NCBI RefSeq assembly: GCF_021502725.1
Contig: NZ_JAKFFS010000001.1
Coordinates: 744,001-808,000, forward strand
Direction of reading: 5' to 3'
DNA length: 64,000 bases
Origin: Dyadobacter sp. CY345
Lineage (GTDB): Bacteria > Bacteroidota > Bacteroidia > Cytophagales > Spirosomataceae
The notes below the pieces were generated by a model, which was given only the letters and a program-made list of their open reading frames with translations, made no database searches and had not been told where the DNA came from. The stretch's first letter is position 1, and the number at the start of each line of letters is the position of its first letter. A program made the translations under genes and the position numbers. Of the stretch, positions 28,063 through 36,224 are shown piece by piece.

Positions 28063-30510
28063 TTAACTTCCGCTTTTCACGCGCGACTGGATATCGTCAG
28101 AACCGGTGTTGCGTTGTCTTGTTTTCACGTTTTGGTTCCCAAAGCGATAAGTGAATGTAATGCGTGCCTGACGACTCGGCCATGTGCTGTTTACTCTCAA
28201 ATCAATATCTTCAAACTTAGTTGTACCTCTGAATTTGTTGGTCCAAAATGGATCCTGAACGCTCAAACGAATCGTTGCTTTTTTATCCATTAAGGATTTT
28301 TGTAACCCAAGACTAATTGCTCCCTGAGATTTCGATGAAAGAAGTCCGTAAATCGCAGGGCTGTTATACCAGCCTGAAAGTTCTGCTGTCCAGTTTTTAG
28401 GTAGCGTAAAAGTGTTATTAACGAATGCGTTGTACGTGAAAATTTTCATATCAAATGGCGCATTCCGGTAAAATGTCTGATAGTGATTATAAGCAGCCGT
28501 TACGTTAGTCTGAATATTCCACCATTTTTTGACCGGGATCGGCGCGGAAATTGTCAGACTTATATAGTTCTGATTATCAAGATTTTCTGTTGTCACGTAA
28601 GTCTGGTTTTTTTCAGGAACCAGCATGGGAACTTCGTCAGCGATCATGTCTTTTACACGACTGTATGCCAGGGTTGTATTCAAGAAACTTTTGTAAACAT
28701 GAACCAACTGAAACGAATGCGTATACTGCGGGCGAAGGTTTGGATTCCCTTTCTGGAAAGTGTACGGATCAAGATAATATTCAAACGGGTTAAGCGATTG
28801 GTAATTCGGACGGTCGATCCGGTAGCTGTATGACAGGTTTAAGACGTTACTGCTGTCCAGATTTCTTGATACAAAAACACTTGGGAATATGTTCAGATAA
28901 TTGCGGTCTCTGATACTGTTCAGCGTAACCGAATTCCCGATAGCATGCGTGTGTTCTGCGCGAAGACCAAGCTGGAATTTCGTTTTTGAATTAAACTGTC
29001 CGTTATAGTTGGCATATCCTGCGTTAATATTTTCAGTATATTTAAACTGGTTGGTACGCGAAGGATCCAGTTGCCATACATCTCCAAAAGTTTCAAAAAT
29101 CATATTGTTGTCAGATTTTACATAACTTGATTTCAAACCTGCCTCAAATTTCCCTTTGCCAATTGGCTGCATATAGTCAAGTTTGGCCACGCCGATATTT
29201 ATCAAAGCGGGCATGTTGTTGCGGACGATATCTGTTTCTCCTGTCGGCGTGCCATTCGGATTGAAATATCTGGTATCCAGAAAATTGTATCCTTTGCTAT
29301 CGTATTGCACATAATCCACATCAAATGTCAGCTCTTTGCCTTTGTCGTTAAACTGATGTTTAAGGTTAACATTGGCACTGATATTATTCATGTGATTATT
29401 TGCGTTCATATCGGTATGATACGTTTGCTGTAAACTCAGGTCATCATTTAATATTTCAGCGTCAGTGGCACGGATCGGGTTTTTCCAGGCATTATAAAAT
29501 CCTGAAAACAATACTCCGATCGTTGTTTTATCCGTTGCGAAATAATCCATTCCTACACGATAGTTATAATTTCTTGCGCGCCAATCACTTTTTGAGTCCA
29601 TATTGAATGTCGTCGTTTTTCCTTCATAGGGAATGGCGCGATAAATTACCTGTCTGTTAAAACCTTCTCCTTCAAAAGCGCTTGCTGTTCCAAAAAGACT
29701 TACTTTTCCCTTTCTGTTATTTAGTGCAAGCGACCCATTGCCACGTCCGTAACCAGGTGAAGCGATACCGCCGCCGATTGAAAAATTACCGTTTGTTCCG
29801 AAGTTTTTATTTTTCTTGAACTTGATATTAATAATACCTGAATTTCCTGCTGCGTCATACTTTGCAGATGGATTAGTGATCAGCTCGATTTTTTCAATGT
29901 TATCACTCGGGGTGTTTCGTAATAAATTCACTAATTCAGCCTGAGACAGATATGTTTGCTTGCCATCGATCTGCACAATGACACCATCTTTTCCGCGAAG
30001 TTGCAGCTTATCATTTTGTTGATCCACGGTTACACCTGGTGATCGTTCCAAAACTTCGAGCGCAGTGGCACCAGCTGAGACAATGCTGTTTTCAACGTTG
30101 ATAATCGTCCTGTCTATTTCCTGTTCAATAAAGGGCTTTTTAGCCGTAACAGTCACTTCATTGAGTGCTTGCGACTCGGGTTGTAGCGTGAATGTTGGAA
30201 GGTTTATCAATTTGTCAGAAACGGAAAACTTTTTACTGTAAGATTTTTGATAACCGACCATTGAAATCAAGGTCAGATACTCTCCTGCATCAACCTCATC
30301 AAAAAGAAATTTTCCGGTTTCGTCAGCAGCAAGTCCCTTGGAGAGCGTGGAGTCTTTTGCTTTGAGAAGCAAAACATTTACAAAAGGAAAGGGCTGGGAT
30401 TTTTCGTCCAGAATAATACCAGACACTTTTCCTTTTGATGCAGGGGTTTGAGCGAGCACAAAGCTACCGCTCAGTAGCAACGCTACTGTTAGATTAATGA
30501 AGAATTTCAT
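28063..30510 (-). CDS. TonB-dependent-receptor-like outer-membrane protein
   Basis: 815 residues of the outer-membrane beta-barrel family common in Bacteroidota. Order: signal peptide (LTVALLLSGSFVLAQT); a carboxypeptidase-regulatory-like domain (about 25-110, GKVSGIILDEKSQPFPFVNV); a plug domain (about 120-220, with GVIVQIDGKQTYLSQAELV and NPSAKYDAAGNSGIINIKFK); then a barrel to the C-terminus ending in VNSTWPSRQARITFTYRFG. No SusD-like gene is adjacent, so it is not an obvious Sus-type glycan pair. The ligand is unknown; relatives are often tied to metals or peptides. Confidence 0.9.
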   Translation of the reverse strand: MKFFINLTVALLLSGSFVLAQTPASKGKVSGIILDEKSQPFPFVNVLLLKAKDSTLSKGLAADETGKFLFDEVDAGEYLTLISMVGYQKSYSKKFSVSDKLINLPTFTLQPESQALNEVTVTAKKPFIEQEIDRTIINVENSIVSAGATALEVLERSPGVTVDQQNDKLQLRGKDGVIVQIDGKQTYLSQAELVNLLRNTPSDNIEKIELITNPSAKYDAAGNSGIINIKFKKNKNFGTNGNFSIGGGIASPGYGRGNGSLALNNRKGKVSLFGTASAFEGEGFNRQVIYRAIPYEGKTTTFNMDSKSDWRARNYNYRVGMDYFATDKTTIGVLFSGFYNAWKNPIRATDAEILNDDLSLQQTYHTDMNANNHMNNISANVNLKHQFNDKGKELTFDVDYVQYDSKGYNFLDTRYFNPNGTPTGETDIVRNNMPALINIGVAKLDYMQPIGKGKFEAGLKSSYVKSDNNMIFETFGDVWQLDPSRTNQFKYTENINAGYANYNGQFNSKTKFQLGLRAEHTHAIGNSVTLNSIRDRNYLNIFPSVFVSRNLDSSNVLNLSYSYRIDRPNYQSLNPFEYYLDPYTFQKGNPNLRPQYTHSFQLVHVYKSFLNTTLAYSRVKDMIADEVPMLVPEKNQTYVTTENLDNQNYISLTISAPIPVKKWWNIQTNVTAAYNHYQTFYRNAPFDMKIFTYNAFVNNTFTLPKNWTAELSGWYNSPAIYGLLSSKSQGAISLGLQKSLMDKKATIRLSVQDPFWTNKFRGTTKFEDIDLRVNSTWPSRQARITFTYRFGNQNVKTRQRNTGSDDIQSRVKSGS

Positions 30511-30599
30511 GGCTAATAGATGTTATTTTTTCAACGATATCAATCTGGTTTTCAGGAGGTTTATATCCTGTTGCTCACGCTTGAATATCGACTACAATG

Positions 30600-30607
30600 C
30601 AAAGATA
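30600..30607 (-). promoter_or_regulatory. -7 element upstream of the receptor gene
   Basis: TATCTTTG on the minus strand matches TAnnTTTG and lies about 90 bases before the receptor start. No clear -33 partner was found. Confidence 0.4.
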
Positions 30608-30788
30608 AGTACTTGGTATAACATAGAACCTTAGATTACATAAATGGTTGTTTTGGTATATGAACGGAAACCAAGTGACCGGCTTACTTTTCATAGATAC
30701 AAATAGAAGCAAGAATGTTGCACGAGGAAAGAAAAAAAGTTTAAATGGTAAGAAAGGCAGGATGAAACGGGAGGAAAGGCGTGTAAAT

Positions 30789-30836
30789 CGAAAAAAAAAA
30801 GCAGGAAACTTTCTTTTAAGAAAACTTTCCTGCTTT
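30789..30836. terminator. bidirectional terminator
   Basis: AAGCAGGAAA pairs with TTTCCTGCTT, with further internal pairing, in a hairpin flanked by runs of A and T on both sides. It lies just after the XRE regulator stop on the minus strand. Confidence 0.75.
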
Positions 30837-30865
30837 TTGCAATACCAACCACTTATCTCAAATAA

Positions 30866-31150
30866 TCAATTCCTAATCAATTCTCTGTTCGAACTGGCAG
30901 AGGTATTTAGTTTTAAAAGATCTTCGCTGGTGCTATTTATAAGTGTTATTACATCAATTTCTAAAATTCCAGCAATCTGGATTAGTCTTTCCAGGGTGAT
31001 TCTAGTGTAGGCAAGTTCGATTTTGCTATATGCATTTTGAGAAATCCCAAGTTTCATCGCCATGTAATCCTGGGTGTAATCTCTGTATTCTCTTACTTTC
31101 CTAATATTTGCTGCCACCGTTTTTATTTTCGTTTCCACCGCAACATCCAT
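30866..31150 (-). CDS. XRE-family helix-turn-helix regulator
   Basis: 94 residues. A Cro/CI-type HTH occupies about residues 10-66: IRKVREYRDYTQDYMAMKLG, then ISQNAYSKIE as the recognition helix. The last 25 residues are polar and variable. It is a cytoplasmic DNA-binding protein, probably a local regulator. It sits between the receptor gene and the MutS-like gene on the same strand. No toxin partner is adjacent. Confidence 0.88.
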   Translation of the reverse strand: MDVAVETKIKTVAANIRKVREYRDYTQDYMAMKLGISQNAYSKIELAYTRITLERLIQIAGILEIDVITLINSTSEDLLKLNTSASSNRELIRN

Positions 31151-31291
31151 AAAGTATCAAAGGTTAATTAAACATCATCACGTATTCTTTTCATATACGG
31201 TTTTTAGATGGTGTTCGGATTTATTTCTTTGAATAATATTTAGAAATTATTATGTGATTTGTGTCAGGGAAAAATGGGGCTGTGGAAATAT

Positions 31292-33151
31292 TCAGTCTGG
31301 ATAAGTTGAATTGATATCTGAAATAATTTTGATACCACATTTTTTCATTAATTCGCTGGCATTAAAGTCTGTACAAATTCCTTTGGTGAGCCGGTAATTA
31401 AAGTGGATTTCGTCGTCGGTTATTTCGCTGTTGAAACTGAAATTCTCAACCGCTGGATTGTTTTCTGTCAGATGGGCCAGTTCCAAGTCATGTGTTGATA
31501 TGATGCCAAATGCGTTCATTTCACTTAGCTGTTTTATCAGAGAAGCACCACCTTTGTATCGATCCTTTGAATTTGTCCCTTTAAACATCTCGTCCAACAG
31601 AAAAAATATGGGCTCCTGGCTTTCTATTAGTTTCAGTAATTGCTCGATTCTTTTCAACTCAGCGTAGAATGACGAAATTCCTTCCTCCAAATTATCCTGG
31701 GTTCGCATGCTTGTAAAAATCTTCATGTTTGAAACACGTGCCGACCTGGCGCAACAGGGAGCACCCATCAGAGCCAGAACAAGGTTTAATCCGACAGTTC
31801 GAAGAAAAGTACTTTTTCCAGCCATATTGGAACCGGTGATCATCGCGAGTTCTCCACGTCCAGCCAAATTGAAATTGTTGCAAATTCTTTTTTCAGTTGC
31901 AATCAACGGATGTCCCATTTCAGTAAAGCTGATTGTATACGGTTCATCTTCTATCTCAGGAAAGCAAAAAGATGGATTTGAATAAGCAAAACCAGCTATA
32001 CTGCAAAGTACCTCAAACTCGCTGACAGCAGTTGCCCAATATTTCAGGTAGCCGCTATTTTTTAGTTTCCATTTTTCAGTCAGGAGAATCCAGCGGATAT
32101 CCAGCAACCACAAATTGTTGAAAATCGTGTAAAATTCATTCCTGCCAATAGATCGTTTCGTTCCTCGGTTCTGGAAAACTTCAAGGATCTTTTTTAGTTT
32201 TTCAATTTCATCGGCAGCCGAATAATTATTCTGAGCAAAGGTGGATTGAACTTCTCTTAAATATTCAGACTCAAACTTTTCTGTCTCAACCTGTGTAATC
32301 AGTGAATGGTATCCGCTCAGGATTTGGAGATTCTGGTGTGTACTATCAATAATCTCTTCCGCGATTTTATTAACCTTTTTTAAAAACCGAGCGTTAACAA
32401 ATAAGCTTACCACGAGTGGAATTACAAATCTGGTCAAGAAATCTTCAAGAAAATACATAAGTCCGTAGATGAAGTAGCCTGCCGAAATGGTTGACAAAAT
32501 TGACATCACGATACTTGTCCAACGGTATTTCGATTCTTTGTCCAGCAAATCACCTGGTTTCTCTACCCATTCCAAAAGCTTATTATAGTCGCTTTTTGAA
32601 TTTTCATAGCGCATACCGGCAACTTGAAAATCCTGTCGCCAGTTTAATTTATGAGCAAGTTCTTTGATCGCGCCCTGCCTTTTTAATATAACAGATTTCG
32701 TCGCAGGCCGGGATAGCCAATCTGCCAGAAGCTGACGTCCTGATTCGGTTGTTGTTCTATTGATAAGTTGAAAGAGCGAATGAGTCCCAAAAACATCGAA
32801 ATCTGATGCATACGCATGATCGAGGGAAACGAAGGATTCTCCCATTGGAAGATTTTCGAATTTGTTCGTTAATCTTGCAACCTCGGTTTCATTTATTTTT
32901 TTGAGGAAACCTGCTCTCTGTCTCTGTTTATGCAACTTATTGTAATGAGTAATGAGCAATCCAAAACCGATAAAGCACAAAGGAATTACAAAAAAGAGAG
33001 GTACCAGGAATCGCTCATTTGCGAGAAAAATTATAGCAATAACAGAACAAACGAAAGCGGCCAACCTGAATGTGGAAAGTCGATTTATCGATTGACTCAG
33101 GCTGGTAAGCGTCGAGTCCAGTTCGCGAATGTTTGTTTTGTATGTATTCAT
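31292..33151 (-). CDS. membrane-anchored MutS-like ATPase
   Basis: 619 residues. Two pairs of hydrophobic helices (about 29-67 and 211-256) precede the C-terminal MutS ATPase domain. Walker A is GSNMAGKST at 440-448, Walker B is FFLLDEMFKGTNSKD, and the downstream STHDLELA His loop is present. The mismatch-recognition domain of MutS and the Smr domain of MutS2 are both missing. Such MutS-related proteins are frequent in Bacteroidota and have no firm role; membrane location makes classical mismatch repair unlikely. Upstream lies a 237-base gap, then divergent pncB. Confidence 0.88.
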   Translation of the reverse strand: MNTYKTNIRELDSTLTSLSQSINRLSTFRLAAFVCSVIAIIFLANERFLVPLFFVIPLCFIGFGLLITHYNKLHKQRQRAGFLKKINETEVARLTNKFENLPMGESFVSLDHAYASDFDVFGTHSLFQLINRTTTESGRQLLADWLSRPATKSVILKRQGAIKELAHKLNWRQDFQVAGMRYENSKSDYNKLLEWVEKPGDLLDKESKYRWTSIVMSILSTISAGYFIYGLMYFLEDFLTRFVIPLVVSLFVNARFLKKVNKIAEEIIDSTHQNLQILSGYHSLITQVETEKFESEYLREVQSTFAQNNYSAADEIEKLKKILEVFQNRGTKRSIGRNEFYTIFNNLWLLDIRWILLTEKWKLKNSGYLKYWATAVSEFEVLCSIAGFAYSNPSFCFPEIEDEPYTISFTEMGHPLIATEKRICNNFNLAGRGELAMITGSNMAGKSTFLRTVGLNLVLALMGAPCCARSARVSNMKIFTSMRTQDNLEEGISSFYAELKRIEQLLKLIESQEPIFFLLDEMFKGTNSKDRYKGGASLIKQLSEMNAFGIISTHDLELAHLTENNPAVENFSFNSEITDDEIHFNYRLTKGICTDFNASELMKKCGIKIISDINSTYPD

Positions 33152-33388
33152 TCGAGTTGTATTTTTTTAATTGGAGGTTTACATATCTAAGTCTGGCTGC
33201 AATATAATCAAATGTAACTGTGCGGAATATGTGAATTATTGTCGGTTGAATTTTCGCGAGGATGATAAAGTTTGCAGAGAATGTGTGTGTCAATAGTGCT
33301 TGCGGCCATAATCATGTGAGCATAGAATTAAGTATTTCCATAATTTTTCAGTAAATAGTCTTTTCTTAGAATAATAAAAAGGCAAGAA

Positions 33389-34852
33389 ATGATCAATCGT
33401 TTATATGACACTTCGTTAAGTTTACTGACGGACCTATATCAGCTGACCATGGCCTATGGTTATTGGAAATCCGGGAAAGCAGAACAGGAAGCAGTTTTTA
33501 ATTTATATTTTAGAAAACATCCTTTTCACGGAGGTTTTACCATTGCCTGCGGGTTGAGCAGTGTGATTGATTATTTGAATGAATACCGGATTGACGAAGA
33601 AGATCTTGATTATATCGGATCTCTGTTGGGAAGTGATGGGAAACCTCTTTTTGAAGAAGGGTTTCTGGATTATTTGCGTGACATGGAATTCAAATGCAGT
33701 GTTGATGCGATTCCTGAAGGGACAGTTGTTTTTCCAAATGAGCCGCTGTTACGCATTCAGGGTCCCGTTTTGCAATGTCAATTATTGGAAACACCTCTTT
33801 TAAACCTAATCAATTTCCAATCACTGATTGCCACAAAGGCTGCCAGAATGCGGTTGGTAGCAAATGATGACGCTCTTCTGGAATTTGGATTAAGGCGCGC
33901 GCAAGGTCCGGATGGGGGAATGACAGCAAGTCGCGCAGCCTATATCGGTGGGTTTGATGCGACATCTAATGTCCTCGCAGGTAAACTTTACGGAATTCCG
34001 GTGAAGGGTACGCACGCTCATAGTTGGGTGATGTCTTTTGAAAGTGAGCTGGAATCTTTTGAGACTTATGCCTTACACATGCCAAATAACGTCACCTTAC
34101 TAGTCGATACTTACAATTCGATCCAGGGCGTTGAAAATGCAATTAAAGTTGGAAAACAGCTTCGGGAAAGGGGATATGAGCTTGGAGGAATACGACTGGA
34201 TTCTGGTGATTTGGCGTATTTGAGTATTGAAGCAAGAAAACTTCTTGACGATGCCGGCTTTGAAAAAACCAATATCGTCGCCAGTAATGATCTGGATGAA
34301 TATATTATGGATAGTTTAAAAATTCAGGGTGCTAAGATTAATGTTTGGGGAATCGGTACAAAACTGGTAACCGCATTTGATCAGCCCGCACTTGGAGGAG
34401 TTTTTAAATTGGCAGCGATCAAAAATGATTCGGGGGAGTGGGATTATAAATTGAAACTTTCCGAACAGGCAATTAAAGTTTCAACTCCCGGAATTCAACA
34501 GGTTCGGCGTTTCAGAGACGCAAAAGGGTTTATCTCGGATATGATCTTTAATATTGAAACGCCGCTGATCGGAAAATCTACAATGGTTGATCCTTATGAT
34601 TTCACCAAAACAAGATCTTTTTCCGATACAATCCAATTCGAAGATCTGCTGGTACCAATTTTTGCAAAAGGCATTTTGATCTATGATTTACCGTCGATTC
34701 ACGAAACGAAACAGCGCGTGGAACAGCAACTGGAACATTTTCACAGTGGGATCAAACGGTTTGTAAATCCACATACCTATCCCGTTGGTTTAGAACAAGA
34801 ATTGTTCGATTTAAAAACGGAATTGATAGTGAAATTACGATCAGCGAAGTAA
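33389..34852 (+). CDS. pncB: nicotinate phosphoribosyltransferase
   Basis: 487 residues, cytoplasmic, the NAD salvage enzyme that joins nicotinate and PRPP to give nicotinate mononucleotide with ATP. Opening LTDLYQLTMAYGYWKSG is the family start; EFGLRRAQGPDGGMTASRAA and GTHAHSWVMSFESE (with the phosphorylatable His) are the active-site blocks, and GGIRLDSGDLAYLS gives the phosphate loop. It is followed 17 bases later by a DUF3820 gene, likely co-transcribed. Confidence 0.96.
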   Translation: MINRLYDTSLSLLTDLYQLTMAYGYWKSGKAEQEAVFNLYFRKHPFHGGFTIACGLSSVIDYLNEYRIDEEDLDYIGSLLGSDGKPLFEEGFLDYLRDMEFKCSVDAIPEGTVVFPNEPLLRIQGPVLQCQLLETPLLNLINFQSLIATKAARMRLVANDDALLEFGLRRAQGPDGGMTASRAAYIGGFDATSNVLAGKLYGIPVKGTHAHSWVMSFESELESFETYALHMPNNVTLLVDTYNSIQGVENAIKVGKQLRERGYELGGIRLDSGDLAYLSIEARKLLDDAGFEKTNIVASNDLDEYIMDSLKIQGAKINVWGIGTKLVTAFDQPALGGVFKLAAIKNDSGEWDYKLKLSEQAIKVSTPGIQQVRRFRDAKGFISDMIFNIETPLIGKSTMVDPYDFTKTRSFSDTIQFEDLLVPIFAKGILIYDLPSIHETKQRVEQQLEHFHSGIKRFVNPHTYPVGLEQELFDLKTELIVKLRSAK

Positions 34853-34869
34853 TAATAAATCCAGGAAAA

Positions 34870-35115
34870 ATGAGTGATGAAATCCCACAACCCAATACTG
34901 AAATTTTGAAAGAATTGATAGTATACCGGATGCCTTTCGGAAAATATAAAAACTGGCTGATTACTGATCTGCCAGTTTCGTATCTGGAATGGTTTGAACG
35001 GGAAGGGTTTCCGGCAGGAAAACTCGGTATGTTACTCAGCACAATGTATGAAATCCGGCTGAACGATCTTATGTTTCTGATTGATGGTTTGAAGAAGATG
35101 TATCGGAGGGAGTAG
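34870..35115 (+). CDS. DUF3820 family protein
   Basis: 81 residues. The DUF3820 core is clear: MPFGKYKNWLITDLPVSYLE, WFEREGFPAGKLG and the C-terminal LIDGLKK. The family has no settled function although some members were labelled as quorum-sensing-related. Close spacing after pncB suggests one transcript. Confidence 0.9.
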   Translation: MSDEIPQPNTEILKELIVYRMPFGKYKNWLITDLPVSYLEWFEREGFPAGKLGMLLSTMYEIRLNDLMFLIDGLKKMYRRE

Positions 35116-35282
35116 GTAGGGATTGACTGAGGAAAGGTATACTCTAAAGCCTCATAGTCATGGATTCGGAATTTTGCTCGTAAAAGTTTATTTTCTAGAT
35201 CGGCAGGTATACCCAGGGCTTCAGGTTTGGGATCCAAAACTCGTTTTTCAAAAGATTTCTTTTATGTTAGGAAGCTCACTTA
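35116..35282. other. intergenic stretch before the REP-flanked transposase
   Basis: No gene assigned. On the minus strand an open stretch without a usable ATG reads like protein (ALGIPADLENKLLRAKF), but it runs into the antisense of the DUF3820 gene. It may be a remnant of a former neighbour; it is not supported as a gene. Confidence 0.3.
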
Positions 35283-35334
35283 ACCCGAGGCTTTAGCCTT
35301 GGGGGGAGCCTCCACAGATTCTCCGGCTTTAGCC
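35283..35334. repeat. left REP-like palindrome pair of the transposase
   Basis: Contains AGGCTTTAGCCT (35288-35299) and GGCTTTAGCC (35325-35334) joined by a G-run and AGCCTCC. The whole 52 bases match, in inverted orientation and with few changes, the palindromes on the other side of the transposase gene. Confidence 0.85.
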
Positions 35335-35428
35335 ATTTCCATTATTAAATATTTCGTTTTGAAAGAGAAACTTTGAAAGATAAATCCCGTTTAAGCCATA
35401 GTGAAATCATCATCAAAACTGCTCAGAT

Positions 35429-35866
35429 ATGTCTTATGTCAAAATCTGGATTCACGCTGTTTGGGGAACAAAAAATAGAGAGGCTATTTTAAAGCCTGCC
35501 ATTTTAAAAAGCATTTGCACTCACATCATCGCAAACGCAAAAGAAAAGGGGATTGTCATAGACAGGATCAATGGACATGACGACCATATTCATGTTTTAA
35601 TGTTGCTAAATTCTGATCTTGGCATCTCAAAACAAATGCAGTTTCTAAAAGGCGAAAGCTCCAACTGGGCTAACAAAATACGGCTGACCAAGGATAGGCT
35701 GTACTGGGCAGACAAATATTTCGCAGCTTCGGTAAGTAATGACAAAGTTGGTATCGTCAGAAAATATATCGACAATCAACAATTGCATCATCAAAAACAG
35801 ACTTTTGCGGATGAATATCGAATTTTCTTGAATAGCCAGGGATTTTTTGATGAGGACTTTGGCTAA
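35429..35866 (+). CDS. IS200-like HUH (Y1) transposase of RAYT type
   Basis: 145 residues. The HUH motif is His53-Ile-His55 in GHDDHIHVLM and the catalytic tyrosine is Tyr113 in VRKYIDNQQLHH. Such single-strand transposases cut and join hairpin DNA. The gene is enclosed by inverted REP-like palindromes whose core reads GGCTTTAGCC, and its own stop codon lies inside one (GGCTAAAGCC). This is the arrangement of REP-associated tyrosine transposases, although length is also near IS200 TnpA. All motif residues are intact, so it could be active. Confidence 0.9.
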   Translation: MSYVKIWIHAVWGTKNREAILKPAILKSICTHIIANAKEKGIVIDRINGHDDHIHVLMLLNSDLGISKQMQFLKGESSNWANKIRLTKDRLYWADKYFAASVSNDKVGIVRKYIDNQQLHHQKQTFADEYRIFLNSQGFFDEDFG

Positions 35867-35913
35867 AGCCGGAGATTTATGGAGCCTCCCCCCAAGGCTG
35901 AAGCCTTGGGGGG
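35861..35913. repeat. right REP-like palindrome pair of the transposase
   Basis: GGCTAAAGCC overlaps the transposase stop codon; after 17 bases a perfect 12-base stem with a GA loop follows (35888-35913: six C, AAGGCT, GA, AGCCTT, six G). It mirrors the left-hand unit. Confidence 0.9.
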
Positions 35914-36157
35914 AAACCGCTTACCGATATTAGGATAAGAATTCTTCTTCGCAATAGGCTCTGAATCTTACGCCGAATTCTGTACTTAACAGAGTTAAAC
36001 CAGCTTACTTTCTTACAAAACTTTTTCGGCCAAGCAATACTTCAAAGTGAAAAAGAGACCAGACGAAGGGATCAATCCTTCTTTCTGGCCTCCTTACTCC
36101 ATGAGTTTCTACGGCGGTCTCTATATTCCAAGAGTTCGGGATGATCCATCACTAACC

Positions 36158-36217
36158 CAAGGCTTCAGCCTTGTTTGCAAGAGTCAGCTTCAAAACACTA
36201 ACCGGGCTTTAGCCCGG
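36158..36217. repeat. two more REP-like palindromes
   Basis: CAAGGCTTCAGCCTTG (36158-36173) and CCGGGCTTTAGCCCGG (36202-36217) share the GGCTTYAGCC core with the transposase-flanking units, about 250-300 bases away, just downstream of the long M16 peptidase stop codon. The second may also act as that gene's 3' hairpin. The 240 bases between these and the right transposase unit hold no supported gene. Confidence 0.85.
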
Positions 36218-36224
36218 CGATTCC

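Noticed and set aside
30648..31010. 120-codon plus-strand open frame
   Set aside because: Its second half is antisense to the XRE regulator and the first half crosses a terminator hairpin; composition is Lys-run rich and unlike a protein.
34752..35237. 161-codon minus-strand open frame
   Set aside because: Mostly antisense to DUF3820 and the end of pncB and begins at a TTG. Only the short upstream stretch is listed, as a weak finding.
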